A stretch of 64,000 nucleotides of DNA from NCBI GenBank assembly GCA_907163345.1, contig CAJQUN010001227.1, positions 1 through 64,000 of the forward strand, given 5' to 3'. Position 1 is the stretch's first letter. Every line of letters begins with the position of its first letter. A model generated the notes under the pieces. It saw nothing but the letters and a program-made list of their open reading frames with translations. It was not told where the DNA came from and searched no databases. This stretch comes from Haberlea rhodopensis (taxonomy: Eukaryota; Streptophyta; Magnoliopsida; Lamiales; Gesneriaceae). This document shows, piece by piece, positions 1 to 11,117 of the stretch. The position numbers and the translations under genes were made by a program.

Positions 1-2603
1 TACGCCTTTTGAAAACTCAAAATTGAAATCTGCCAAAGCAAATATGTTACATTTACACCGTAATGACATTTGACTTTGATAAATCAACCCGGGCTGACAT
101 CAGAGAGGCCGTATAATTTTTTTCTTCTAGGAAAATCCTAAAACCGGGTGAAAAATTCTTACGCCTTTTTGAAAACTCAAAATTTGAATCTGCCACAGCC
201 AATATGTTACATTTACACTGTTATGACATTTGACATTCATAAATCAGCCCGGGCTGACATCAGAGAGGCCGTATAATTTTTTTCTTCCAGGGAAACCCTA
301 AAACCGGGTGAAAAATTCTTAAGGCATTTTGAAAACTCAAAATTGGAATCTGCCAAAGCCAATATGTTACATTTACACCGTTATGACATTTGACATTCAT
401 AAATCAGTCTGTGCTGACATCAGAGATGCCGTATATGTTTTTTCCTTCTAGGAAAACCCTAAAACCGGGTGAAATATTCTTACGCCTTTTTGAAAACTCA
501 TAATTGAAATCTGCCAAAGCCAATATGTTACATTAACACCGTTATGACATTTGACTTTCATAAATAAGCCCGGGCTGACATCAGAGAGGCCGTATAATTT
601 TTTTTCTTCTAGGAAAATCCTAAAACCTGGTGAAAAATTCTTACGCCTTTTTTAAAAATCAAAATTGGAATCTGCCAAAGCCAATATGTTACATTTACAC
701 CGTTATGACATTTGACTTTCATAAATCAGCCCGGGCTGACATCAGAGAGGCCGTATCATTTTTTTTCTTCTAGGAAAACCCTAAAACCGGGTGAAATATT
801 CTTACGCCTTTTTGAAAACTCAAAATTGGAATCTGCCAAAGCCAATATATTACATTTACACCGTTAGGACATTTGACTTTCATAAATAAGCCCGGGCTGA
901 CATCATAGAGGCCGTATAATTTTTTTTCTTCTAGGAAAACCCTAAAACCGAGTGAAAAATTCTTACGGCTTTTTAAAAACTCAAAACTGGAATCTGCCAA
1001 AGCTAATATGTTACATTTACATCGTTCTACATTTGACATTCCTAAATCAGCTCGAGCTGACATCAGAGAGGCCGTATAATTTTTTTTCTTCTAGGAAAAC
1101 CCTAAAATCGGGTGAAAAATTATTACGGCTTTTTGAAAACTCAAAATTGGAATCTGCCAAAGCCAAGATGTTACATTTACACCGTTATGACATTTGACTT
1201 TTATATATCAGCCCGGGCTGACATCAGAGAGGCCGTATAATTTTTTTTCTTCTAGGGAAACCCTAAAACCGGGTGAAAAAATATTAAGGCATTTTGAAAA
1301 CTCAAAATTGGAATCTGCCAAAGCCAATATGTTTCATTTACACCGTTATGACATTTGACTTTCATAAAACAGCCCGGGATGACGTCAGAGAGGCCGTATA
1401 ATTTTTTTTTCTTCTAGGAAAACCCTAAAACCAGGTGAAATATTCTTACGCCTTTTTGAAAACTCAAAATTGAAATATGCCAAAGCCAATATGTTACATT
1501 TACACCGTTATGACATTTGACTTTCATAAATAAGCACGGGCTGACATCAGAGAGGCCGTATAATTTTTTTTCTTCTAGGAAAATCCTAAAACCTCGTGAA
1601 AAATTCTTACGCCTTTTTTAAAACTCAAATTTGGAATCTGCCAAAGCCAATATGTTACATTTACACCGTTATGACATTTGACTTTCATAAATCAGCCCGG
1701 GTTGACGTCAGAGAGGCCGTATAATTTTTTTTCTTCTAGGTAAACCCTAAAACCCAGTGAAATATTCTTACGCCTTTTTGAAAACTCAAAATTGGAATCT
1801 GCCAAAGCCAATATGTTACATTTACACCGTTAGGACATTTGACTTTCATAAATAAGCCCGGGCTGACATCATAGAGGCCGTATAATTTTTTTTCTTCTAG
1901 GAAAACCCTAAAACCGAGAGAAAAATTCTTACGGCTTTATAAAAACTCAATTGGAATCTGCCAAAGCTAATAGGTTACATTTACACCGTTCTGCATTTGA
2001 CTTTCCTAAATCAGCTCGAGCTGACATCAGAGAGGCCGTATAATTTTTTTCTTCTAGGAAAACCCTAAAACCGGGTGAAAAATTATTACGGCTTTGTGAA
2101 AACTCAAAATTGAAATCTGCCAAAGCCAAGATGTTACATTTACACCGTTATGACCTTTGACTTTTATATATCAGCCCGGGCTGACATTAGAGAGGCCGTA
2201 TAATTTTTTTTCTTCTAGGGAAACCCTAAAACAGGGTGAAAAAATATTAAGGCATTTTGAAAACTCAAAATTGGAATCTGCCAAAGCCAATATGTTTCAT
2301 TTACACCGTTATGACATTTGACTTTCATAAATCAGCCCGGGCTGACGTCAGAGAGGCCGTATAATTTTTTTTCTTCTAGGAAAACCCTAAAACCGGGTGA
2401 AATATTCTTACACCTTTTTGAAAACTCAAAATTGAAATCTGCAAAAGCCAATATGTTACATTAACACCGTTATGACATTTGACTTTCATAAATAAGCCCG
2501 GCTTGACATCAGAGAGGCCGTATAATTTTATTTCTTCTAGGAAAATCCTAAAACCTGGTGAAAAATTCTTACGCCTTTTTTAAAACTCAAAATTGGAATC
2601 TGC
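1..2603 (+). repeat. Satellite array, ~160-bp monomers, diverged block
   Basis: Head-to-tail tandem monomers of about 160 bp, entering from the left edge of the window. Each monomer has a recognisable order: GTTATGACATTTGAC, a palindrome around CAGCCCGGGCTG, GACATCAGAGAGGCCGTATAA, a 7-8 base T tract with CTTCTAGG, AAACCCTAAAACCGGGTG, then TTGAAAACTCAAAATTGGAA and TCTGCCAAAGCCAATATG. Monomers here differ from one another by several substitutions, for example ATCCTAAAACC in place of ACCCTAAAACC and CTCGAG in place of CCCGGG. Variant monomers recur in the same order further right (about 44.6-48.3 kb), which indicates higher-order duplication. The array is cut by the Tekay element at 2604. Short open frames that run across monomers are not genes. 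Confidence 0.97.
2599..2603. other. Target-site duplication, left copy (Tekay element)
   Basis: TCTGC directly precedes the TGTGAGACC end of the element and is repeated at 12440-12444 directly after the other LTR. Removing the element and one copy restores an uninterrupted satellite monomer (GGAATCTGCCAAAGCC). This shows a normal integrase-mediated insertion. Confidence 0.95.
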
Positions 2604-3144
2604 TGTGAGACCCCGTTATCACATCAAGATATTAAGGTGCAATTTAGAGAACTAAACATACATGTGATTATATCAGAGTAAAGTGCCGTGTTGATTAACC
2701 TGAGCTTTAGAGATTACAGTACCAAAAAGTTCCAAAAAGGAAAGACATACTTCCTACAAAGGTACTACATCATAGTCTTACTCTACTCAGTAGAAGCTAT
2801 ACTAAAACTCTATCATGCTAATCCTGTAGCACTCCTTACAGCTCAGCATATCAACCCCGGCCCTGGTTCTCGTCAACAAAAGCACCTACAAAGACAACCC
2901 CCAACACATGAGCATAACACAATTCATATTTAACATAATATGAAAGTAAGGCATAAATGCAAATCTTAAACACAAGTCCTTCCTGTATTTCCAGCATTTA
3001 TATCGCCCATTGGTTGTCCCTGTACCATAATTCATAATAGAAACACATTATATGAATGTATGGATATGCAATGTCATGACATTCCTTTTCCCTTAAATCC
3101 TTATTTCATCCTGAGCCCTTATCATTAGTACATTTTAATGCTTC

Positions 3145-3297
3145 TTGCTACTCCATGTAAGCGGAATTCTTCATCGCTTCCAATGGACTTTAGCGTTGCT
3201 ACTCCATGTAAGCGGAATTCTTCATCGCTTCCAATGGACTTTAGCGTTGCTACTCCATGTAAGCGGAATTCTTCATCGCTTCCAATGGACTTTAGCG
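3145..3297. repeat. Three 51-bp tandem repeats within the LTR
   Basis: Three perfect head-to-tail copies of a 51-bp unit beginning TTGCTACTCCATGTAAGCGG and ending GGACTTTAGCG, starting at 3145, 3196 and 3247. The same array lies in the other LTR at 10452-10604. Tandem repeats in an LTR commonly sit in the U3 regulatory part, but a regulatory role here is inference. Confidence 0.93.
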
Positions 3298-3643
3298 TAA
3301 GCCATTAAAATCCTTACTAAGATAACTTTGACTCGTGAAATACACCTCTTATATTTCACAACATACATATGCAAAAACAATGCATAAAAACATGTATCAT
3401 AATCTTAATGCACCACATTGCATTCATCATGTGTCATAAAGACAAACATAAAGTACATGTTACCGTTGGGATGCCCGTACGTCGCTTACGTACCTTTCAA
3501 AAGATAGAGGAGTCAATCGACTTTATCTCCTCGGTTGTGCTGGCACCTGGGATGGTTCTACATAGCCACACAACACAATATTAGGCACCTCATAATAATC
3601 CGGAAGCAAAACCAAATAAAAAACCAAACAAATCCTTTAATAT

Positions 3644-3810
3644 CATCTCGCGATCGATCGCCCATGAGCCCCGATCGATCGCGAGATGCTACTGCCTCGC
3701 ATACCAGAAAAATTCAATCCGCGATCGATCGCCACTATATTGGCGATCGATCGCCAAAACTTACTGGAACGTCGCGATCGATCCTGCCTCCTTGGCGATC
3801 GATCGCCAAC
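3644..3810. repeat. GATCGATC palindrome cluster and hairpin in the Tekay LTR
   Basis: Six GATCGATC-type motifs lie within about 165 bp; one (ACGTCGCGATCGATCCTG) has lost symmetry on one side. The first two form a perfect 17-bp inverted repeat (3644-3660 and 3672-3688) around an 11-nt loop. Two later copies are 16-bp perfect palindromes of the form TGGCGATCGATCGCCA. The same cluster is in the other LTR at 10951-11117. Confidence 0.9.
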
Positions 3811-5132
3811 CTTGTTCCTTCGGCGATTTTCCAGAATTGCTTAACACCGATAATCATACCCTTAAATCTAACATGTAGGACAATATACATACCAAGACCA
3901 TCATGCTAGCATTTGAACTACACTACCCTGAGTGTATTCAAACCAAATATACACCCTTAGCATAAACCTACATGCATAAACATCGATCATTAAAACAAGT
4001 ACTGGATCAACTTTTTCTGGAAACAGGGCACATTTTCATTTCCAGAATTCTTGAGCACCTCTTTTCATGCTATTAAAACTAACACATATAACATAAACCT
4101 TGCTCAACTAAACATGCCATGGGTTTCACAAAACTACCAAGCATGTTTTTACATCAAAGTTTCTCCAATATATAAGCTTATCATGCATGATAACACCTTC
4201 ATAAAAGTACTCTTCGCACATATATTTCCAGAAAACAGGGCATTTGAACCTTGCCCAGAATTTTCGAACACTACCTTTCACATGATTAAATCTTTCACAT
4301 AACACATGCAACATGCTCAAGGAAATATACTGGTACCTTCAACAAGTTACCATACATAAAAACACATCAAAGGTTCAACCAAAACCTAAGTTAGCATGCT
4401 TCGAAACATCATGGTAAAACCCTTCCTAACATGGAAAACAGAGTACTTCTCTGCTCGGGTGTTCGAGGAGCCCTTTTCTCTAGCATAAATATAGCACATA
4501 AAGCATGCAAGTTTCTTAACTAAACATGCTAAAGGCTTCACAAACATCCCAAAAAGGTATTCATAACAAGATAACATCATACCCTAAACTATCATGCCAA
4601 AACTGCTACAAAGAACAAGCATGCCAGGAAACTTGAAAACTGGGAAAAATGTGACTCCTCACCACTTTTGCCCTTCGATTTTCTATATGAAAAGAAGCAT
4701 GAAACCCGATCACTTTTCTCCTGGAACTCGACCAAGTTGCAGAGAAATGAAGGGAAAAAGAAGGAAGCTTTTGGAAGAGGCAAGACTCAAAATATCTAAG
4801 TCCAAACATGCCTATAAGTCAATCTGCTTTCCCAGAAAACAGGGGAGGGGCGTGGGTTTGGCTGCAAGTGGGGGTTGGGTGGTTGCATGTGGGGTGGTTT
4901 GTGGTGTTTAATTGTGTCCCGGTATTTCATACGATGTATAAAAATATCCCTCCTCGATATTTTATTATTCTACCACATCAACACAACAATTAAAAACACC
5001 TAACATGCTTCCTAAACCACATCATCAAATTAAATAAATTAATCCCACATACAAACGCTTTAAACATATAGGTTCATAATTAACCACCCTTAAATGCATG
5101 ATTACCCACATAATCATTTCGGGGATATCACA

Positions 5133-5147
5133 ATACTCCCCTACTTA
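5133..5147 (-). other. Polypurine tract of the Tekay-like element
   Basis: On the minus strand the sequence AAGTAGGGGAGTATT directly abuts the 3' LTR. A purine-rich tract at this place primes plus-strand DNA synthesis. The gag-pol stop codon (TAG, 5141-5143) lies inside this tract, so there is no 3' untranslated internal region. Confidence 0.85.
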
Positions 5148-8100
5148 TAAGATTTCGTCCCGAAATCAAACATGCTGCTAACTAGAAATAAAACAGTACA
5201 TAAACGCATACCAGAAAACAGTTCTGGATAGTACTGCACCATGTGTCGCTCTGTCTCCCACGTGGCCTCCTCGACACCCCTACGATCCCACTGTACCTTG
5301 ATCATAGGAATAACCTTGTTCCGAAGTCTGCGGTCTGCTCTATCCAAAATCCTGATAGGCCGCTCCACATAAGAAACATCGGACTCAATCTGAACCTCTG
5401 AAGGCTGCAACACATGTGAGGGATCTGGCTCATACTTCCTCAGCATAGACACATGAAAAACGTCGTGTATGCCAGACAGAGAGGGCGGTAAAGCCAACCG
5501 GTATGCCAGAGTACCAATACGCTGTAAGATCTCATACGGCCCTACGTACCTCGGGGATAATTTCCCTCGCATCCCAAACCGTACTACGCCTCTGAAGGGT
5601 GAGATCTTTAAAAACACTCTGTCGCCTAACTGAAACTCCAACGGTCTACGCCGCTGATTGGCATATGCTGCCTGTCTATCCTGAGCTGCCTTCATCTTTG
5701 TTCTGATAACCTTAACTTTCTCTTCCATTTCCTGAATCAACTCAGGTCCTCCAACCGACTTACGGTCCATGTCATCCCAACACAAGGGTGACCTACAACG
5801 CCTACCATAGAGGGCCTCGAAAGGAGCCATCTGAATACTTGCCTGGTAGCTGTTGTTGTAAGAAAATTCCACCAAGGCTATCGAGTCCTGCCATGAAGTG
5901 TCAAACTCCAGCACACAAGCCCTCAACATGTCTTCGAGCGTCTGTATCGTACGCTCGGTCTGTCCGTCCGTCTGGGGATGATAGGCTGTGCTCAACCTCA
6001 ACTCTGTACCTAGAGCTGTCTGCAGACCCTCCCAAAAGTGAGATGTAAACCGCGGATCTCGATCTGACACAATCGAAACAGGGATCCCGTGCAGTCTCAC
6101 CACATCTTTGACATATAACTGCGCCATTCTTAAATGCGTGAAGGTCATACAGTAGGGAATGAAATGAGCGCTCTTAGTCAACCTGTCCACGACTACCCAG
6201 ATGGCATCAAAACCCGAAACAGTCCTCGGCAAGTGGGTCACGAAATCCATAGATACGTGCTGCCACTTCCACTCGGGTACCTCTAAACTTCTTAGTTCAC
6301 CTCCAGGCCTTTGTCTCTCAGCTTTCACTTGCTGACAAATCAAACAACGCTTGACAAAAGAGGTGACATCCTGTTTCATACGCCTCCACCAGAACTGGCT
6401 GCGTAGATCCTTATACATCTTCTTCCCACCTGGATGGACACTCATCCTGCTGCAATGAGCTCGCTGTAATATACCTTGGCGCAACTCGGTTGTATCTGGA
6501 ACCACCCATCTGTCGCCGAGCCTCAGAGAACCGTCCTCAGCCACTCTGAATCTCGATGGCTGTCCTGAATGAACCACTAACATCCATCTCTGAACCTCTA
6601 CATCGGTCCCCTGAGCCTTCCTGATGTGATCAAATATAACAGGCTCAGCTAGCAAGGTCAAAACCTGTACTGGTGAAGAAGATACATCATAATCGAATCC
6701 CAGATGGCAGTAGGAGCCAAACATAGCTGACAGAGACATAGCATCCTCTGCTGTGCTCCTCACCTTCCGACTCAAAGCGTCGGCTGTCAAATTTGCTTTT
6801 CCCGGGTGATATTCGATTTCACAATCGTAGTCCTTCAGCAGGTCCATCCATCTCCTCTGCCTCATGTTCAGCTCAGCCTGTGTAAACAAGAATTTCAGGC
6901 TCTTGTGATCAGTGAAGATGGTAAATGAGGTACCGTATAAGTAGTGTCGCCATATCTTCAAGGCGAACACTATAGCTGCCAACTCCAGATCATGGACTGG
7001 ATACCTCGTCTCATGTGGCTTCAACTGTCTCGAAGCGTAAGCCACTACATGTCTGTCCTGCATCAGCACGCACCCTAATCCCTGTAGAGATGCATCGGTA
7101 TAAAGAACAAATCCTTTGTTCTCCTTGGGTATCACTAGAACTGGCGCAGTAGTCAGCCTGTGCTTTAATTCCCGGAAGCTCTGCTCACAAGCCTCTGACC
7201 AACAAAATGGGACTCCCTTCTGAGTCAGCTGTGTAAGTGGCTTGGCGATCTTTGAGAAACCCTCGACGAAACGTCGATAATAGCCAGCCAGACCAAGAAA
7301 ACTTCGAATCTCACTGACTGAAGTAGGGGTAGACCAATCCATAACTGCCTCTATCTTCCTCGGGTCTACTGATATCCCCTCTCGTGATATGATATGGCCC
7401 AAAAATGCAACACTGTTCAGCCAAAACTCACACTTGCTGAGTTTGGCGTATAACTGATGATCTCTGAGGATCTGGAGTACTATCCTCAGATGATCGGCAT
7501 GATCCTCCTCATTCCTCGAATAGACTAGGATGTCATCAATAAACACGATCACAAACTGATCGAGGTACTCCTGAAATACTCTGTTCATCAGGCTCATAAA
7601 GACTGCAGGTGCATTTGTCACACCGAACGGCATCACCAAGAACTCATAGTGCCCATACCGAGTTCTAAAAGCCGTCTTTTGAACATCACCAGCTCTAACC
7701 CGTACCTGGTGATAGCCTGACCTCAAATCTATCTTGGAGTACACCTCCGTACCCTGAAGTTGGTCGAACAGATCATCAATCCTCGGAAGCGGATATCTGT
7801 TCTTCACTGTAGCCTTGTTCAGTTGCCTGTAGTCAATGCACAGACGCATTGATCCATCCTTCTTTTTCACAAACAAGACTGGCGCACCCCAAGGCGATAC
7901 ACTAGGGCGGATGTATCCCTTGTCGAGGAGCTCCTGTAACTGTACCTTCAGCTCCCTCAGCTCTGCCGGTGCCATCCTGTATGGGGCACGAGAAATGGCT
8001 GATGTCCCTGGCAGCAGCTCAATAGCAAACTCCACATCCCTGACTGGCGGAAATCCCGGAATCTCATCTGGAAACACATCACTGAACTCCGCCACAACTG

Positions 8101-9694
8101 GAATGTCCTCGGCTCTCACTTCCTTCTCCTCTGAAGCATTCATAGCATAAATAAGGTACCCAGTATGACCACGTTCCAATAACCGCGACATCTTAACCGC
8201 CGAGATTACTGGTATCCTTGGACGAGAGCCGTCCCCATAAAAAGTCCACTGGAACCCCTGATCAGACAGAAAACGAACCATCCTCTTTTGGCAATCTACC
8301 ATAGCTCGGTATCTGCTCAACACATCAATGCCGATAATGCAGTCAAAGTCTGCCATCTCTAACTGAATCAAATCGGCCCTCAGATCATTGCCCTCAAAAT
8401 AAATGAGGCAATCTGATAACTGTCGATCCGCAATCACATGCTTCCCCGTGGGTGTCGAGACCATGAGAGGCGTGGGTAACAGAGACGAGCACAAATGGTG
8501 TCCTTCCACAAAGGCAGTAGATACAAAGGAATGGGAAGCACCTGTATCTATCAATATAAGTGCAGGGTACGTAAGTAAATGACACGTACCAGCAATGACC
8601 TCCTCTGGGGCTGCCTCGGCCTGCTCCCTGGTCAGTGCATACACCTGTCCTTGCGGCGGTCCTGTCGTCTGACCTCCCAGGGGTCGTGGTGCAAACTGCT
8701 GCCTCTGTGGTGCCCTCCCAGCATCAAACCTTGGCCTATTCGGCCCTGAATCCGTCTGAACTGCCCGATTGGGGCAACCCCGAGCTATGTGGCCCATCTT
8801 GCCACAGATATAGCAACCTCGACAGTCACGTAACAAATGCCATCCTCCACAGTTGGTACACCTGGTTACCTCTGTCCTGTTTCCCTGTGGATGCCCCCGG
8901 GTGTTCTGTTTCTGTCCATGAGACTTCTTCCCACTAAACCTGGAGGATGATGAGGCCCCACGAGCCTTAAACTGATCCCCTCGTGGCTTCAGACTATTAG
9001 TAGTAGGCCTCTGTGATGGTACAAAAGGGGGTACAGCATCCTTGTATGCGTCTACGGCAATCTCTGCCAACTCTGCCCGTGTCAGGGCGTCGTCAAACGA
9101 GCTGGGGTTGTTAGAGATAACCCTATCGAATAGCTCCGGCCTCAGACCTTTCAGAAAGTTCCTCATCTTGGCATGGCTGCTGACAGCAATATGAGGTACA
9201 TACCTCAGCAGTGAGGAATACTGCATAGCGTAGTCTGCTACGGACATGCTACCCTGCTTCAAACTGTTGAACTCATCTTCCTTCAATTGTCTGGCAGCTG
9301 CAGAGAAATACCGGTTAAGGAACCGGGTCCGGAATACAGTCCAGTCAACTGCCATACCTAGAGCTCTCAGCTCCATCACGGTGGTCTTCCACCACATAGC
9401 AGGCTTCTTAGCCAGCTGAAACTCTGCTAACCTCAGCCATGCCGTGAGTGCACAAGGTGCAGTCACAAGTATCTGCTCTATACGTTCCAACCATTCCTCA
9501 GCTACTTCACCAGACTCAGTCCCCTCAAACATGGGCGGATGGAAACTCAGAAACTGCTTCAAACTGAGCTCCCCTGGCAGTAATATCTGTACACTGGGCT
9601 CCACGCCCACAGCAGGTGGTGGTAAGGGGTTCGGCTGAGCAATACTGGCATGTCTACTGTCCATATCTCCTACCTCTTCATTGAGGTCCGCCAT
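5141..9694 (-). CDS. Gag-Pol polyprotein, Tekay-like chromovirus (intact)
   Basis: One open frame of 1517 codons encodes all retrotransposition proteins. From the N terminus: Gag capsid region (about 40-225, with PMFEGTESG and a WLRLAEFQL-type core), an atypical zinc knuckle CX2CX3HX4C (about 279-291), then a canonical knuckle CYICGKMGHIARGC (about 294-307). Next are aspartic protease (LIDTGASHSF, DTG near 383), reverse transcriptase (FIDDILVYS, catalytic DD near 720), RNase H (LYTDAS near 866), and integrase with an HHCC finger (CLIC near 1117) and D, D, E near 1150, 1211 and 1247. A chromodomain-like tail (RPIRILDR to EEATWETE, about 1433-1493) ends the pol homology. The start chosen is ATG at 9694 (MADLNEEV); the open frame extends four codons further to a TTG, which a plant gene would not use. 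No stop or frameshift is seen. Translation would be from the genomic RNA that starts in the 9911-12439 LTR. The lineage is inferred from the chromodomain and LTR length. Confidence 0.95.
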   Translation of the reverse strand: MADLNEEVGDMDSRHASIAQPNPLPPPAVGVEPSVQILLPGELSLKQFLSFHPPMFEGTESGEVAEEWLERIEQILVTAPCALTAWLRLAEFQLAKKPAMWWKTTVMELRALGMAVDWTVFRTRFLNRYFSAAARQLKEDEFNSLKQGSMSVADYAMQYSSLLRYVPHIAVSSHAKMRNFLKGLRPELFDRVISNNPSSFDDALTRAELAEIAVDAYKDAVPPFVPSQRPTTNSLKPRGDQFKARGASSSSRFSGKKSHGQKQNTRGHPQGNRTEVTRCTNCGGWHLLRDCRGCYICGKMGHIARGCPNRAVQTDSGPNRPRFDAGRAPQRQQFAPRPLGGQTTGPPQGQVYALTREQAEAAPEEVIAGTCHLLTYPALILIDTGASHSFVSTAFVEGHHLCSSLLPTPLMVSTPTGKHVIADRQLSDCLIYFEGNDLRADLIQLEMADFDCIIGIDVLSRYRAMVDCQKRMVRFLSDQGFQWTFYGDGSRPRIPVISAVKMSRLLERGHTGYLIYAMNASEEKEVRAEDIPVVAEFSDVFPDEIPGFPPVRDVEFAIELLPGTSAISRAPYRMAPAELRELKVQLQELLDKGYIRPSVSPWGAPVLFVKKKDGSMRLCIDYRQLNKATVKNRYPLPRIDDLFDQLQGTEVYSKIDLRSGYHQVRVRAGDVQKTAFRTRYGHYEFLVMPFGVTNAPAVFMSLMNRVFQEYLDQFVIVFIDDILVYSRNEEDHADHLRIVLQILRDHQLYAKLSKCEFWLNSVAFLGHIISREGISVDPRKIEAVMDWSTPTSVSEIRSFLGLAGYYRRFVEGFSKIAKPLTQLTQKGVPFCWSEACEQSFRELKHRLTTAPVLVIPKENKGFVLYTDASLQGLGCVLMQDRHVVAYASRQLKPHETRYPVHDLELAAIVFALKIWRHYLYGTSFTIFTDHKSLKFLFTQAELNMRQRRWMDLLKDYDCEIEYHPGKANLTADALSRKVRSTAEDAMSLSAMFGSYCHLGFDYDVSSSPVQVLTLLAEPVIFDHIRKAQGTDVEVQRWMLVVHSGQPSRFRVAEDGSLRLGDRWVVPDTTELRQGILQRAHCSRMSVHPGGKKMYKDLRSQFWWRRMKQDVTSFVKRCLICQQVKAERQRPGGELRSLEVPEWKWQHVSMDFVTHLPRTVSGFDAIWVVVDRLTKSAHFIPYCMTFTHLRMAQLYVKDVVRLHGIPVSIVSDRDPRFTSHFWEGLQTALGTELRLSTAYHPQTDGQTERTIQTLEDMLRACVLEFDTSWQDSIALVEFSYNNSYQASIQMAPFEALYGRRCRSPLCWDDMDRKSVGGPELIQEMEEKVKVIRTKMKAAQDRQAAYANQRRRPLEFQLGDRVFLKISPFRGVVRFGMRGKLSPRYVGPYEILQRIGTLAYRLALPPSLSGIHDVFHVSMLRKYEPDPSHVLQPSEVQIESDVSYVERPIRILDRADRRLRNKVIPMIKVQWDRRGVEEATWETERHMVQYYPELFSGMRLCTVLFLVSSMFDFGTKSYK

Positions 9695-9891
9695 GCTGCA
9701 ACACAATAGTTAACAACAATACCAAAAGCAGTTCATAATATAAGCCGTTAGATAACAAGAGTAAAATATTCAAAGCATGTTAGTATAACACGTATACAAC
9801 CATATGCATCACATGCATAAGCATGCCTAAATGAATACCTAGCCAACTTGTCTCTAAAGGCTACCCTTCACTCTTCCCTGGTTATCTAACC
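9695..9891 (-). other. 5' leader of the Tekay-like element
   Basis: About 200 bp between the PBS and the gag ATG, with no further open frame of note. It corresponds to the untranslated leader where packaging and dimerisation signals would be expected; none can be recognised by eye. Confidence 0.6.
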
Positions 9892-9905
9892 TGGCTCTGA
9901 TACCA
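9892..9905 (-). other. Primer binding site, initiator-Met tRNA type
   Basis: On the minus strand the sequence TGGTATCAGAGCCAGG starts 5 bases inside the 5' LTR end. It matches the usual plant PBS complementary to the 3' end of initiator methionine tRNA. This fixes the transcription orientation as minus. Confidence 0.92.
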
Positions 9906-10451
9906 CTAAATGTGAGACCCCGTTATCACATCAAGATATTAAGGTGCAATTTAGAGAACTAAACATACATGTGATTATATCAGAGTAAAGTGCCGTGTTG
10001 ATTAACCTGAGCTTTAGAGATTACAGTACCAAAAAGTTCCAAAAAGGAAAGACATACTTCCTACAAAGGTACTACATCATAGTCTTACTCTACTCAGTAG
10101 AAGCTATACTAAAACTCTATCATGCTAATCCTGTAGCACTCCTTACAGCTCAGCATATCAACCCCGGCCCTGGTTCTCGTCAACAAAAGCACCTACAAAG
10201 ACAACCCCCAACACATGAGCATAACACAATTCATATTTAACATAATATGAAAGTAAGGCATAAATGCAAATCTTAAACACAAGTCCTTCCTGTATTTCCA
10301 GCATTTATATCGCCCATTGGTTGTCCCTGTACCATAATTCATAATAGAAACACATTATATGAATGTATGGATATGCAATGTCATGACATTCCTTTTCCCT
10401 TAAATCCTTATTTCATCCTGAGCCCTTATCATTAGTACATTTTAATGCTTC

Positions 10452-10604
10452 TTGCTACTCCATGTAAGCGGAATTCTTCATCGCTTCCAATGGACTTTAG
10501 CGTTGCTACTCCATGTAAGCGGAATTCTTCATCGCTTCCAATGGACTTTAGCGTTGCTACTCCATGTAAGCGGAATTCTTCATCGCTTCCAATGGACTTT
10601 AGCG
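10452..10604. repeat. Three 51-bp tandem repeats (second LTR copy)
   Basis: Exact counterpart of 3145-3297, shifted by 7307 bp, with the same three units. Identical copy number in both LTRs supports a very recent insertion, because tandem arrays change quickly. Confidence 0.93.
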
Positions 10605-10950
10605 TAAGCCATTAAAATCCTTACTAAGATAACTTTGACTCGTGAAATACACCTCTTATATTTCACAACATACATATGCAAAAACAATGCATAAAAACAT
10701 GTATCATAATCTTAATGCACCACATTGCATTCATCATGTGTCATAAAGACAAACATAAAGTACATGTTACCGTTGGGATGCCCGTACGTCGCTTACGTAC
10801 CTTTCAAAAGATAGAGGAGTCAATCGACTTTATCTCCTCGGTTGTGCTGGCACCTGGGATGGTTCTACATAGCCACACAACACAATATTAGGCACCTCAT
10901 AATAATCCGGAAGCAAAACCAAATAAAAAACCAAACAAATCCTTTAATAT

Positions 10951-11117
10951 CATCTCGCGATCGATCGCCCATGAGCCCCGATCGATCGCGAGATGCTACT
11001 GCCTCGCATACCAGAAAAATTCAATCCGCGATCGATCGCCACTATATTGGCGATCGATCGCCAAAACTTACTGGAACGTCGCGATCGATCCTGCCTCCTT
11101 GGCGATCGATCGCCAAC
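10951..11117. repeat. GATCGATC palindrome cluster (second LTR copy)
   Basis: Counterpart of 3644-3810, with the 17-bp stem at 10951-10967 and 10979-10995. No differences from the first copy are seen. Confidence 0.9.

Larger units (their letters stand above)
2604..5132 (-). repeat. 3' LTR of the Tekay-like element
   Basis: A 2529-bp direct repeat of 9911-12439 at a constant offset of 7307 bp. On the plus strand it starts TGTGAGACCC and ends GGGGATATCACA, so it has TG...CA termini. It contains three tandem 51-bp repeats (3145-3297) and a cluster of GATCGATC palindromes (3644-3810). Several 60-125 codon open frames occur on both strands; they are unrelated to known proteins and are present only because the LTR is long. 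I see no difference from the other LTR. Confidence 0.95.

Noticed and set aside
2688..4993. Open frames of 60-124 codons in the Tekay LTR (repeated at 9995-12300)
   Set aside because: They lie in an LTR, show no recognised motif, overlap on both strands, and are duplicated only because the LTR is duplicated.
9444..9638. Plus-strand open frames inside the Tekay gag-pol region (5788-6048, 7836-8150, 8635-8937, 9444-9638)
   Set aside because: Antisense shadows of the intact gag-pol frame without independent support.
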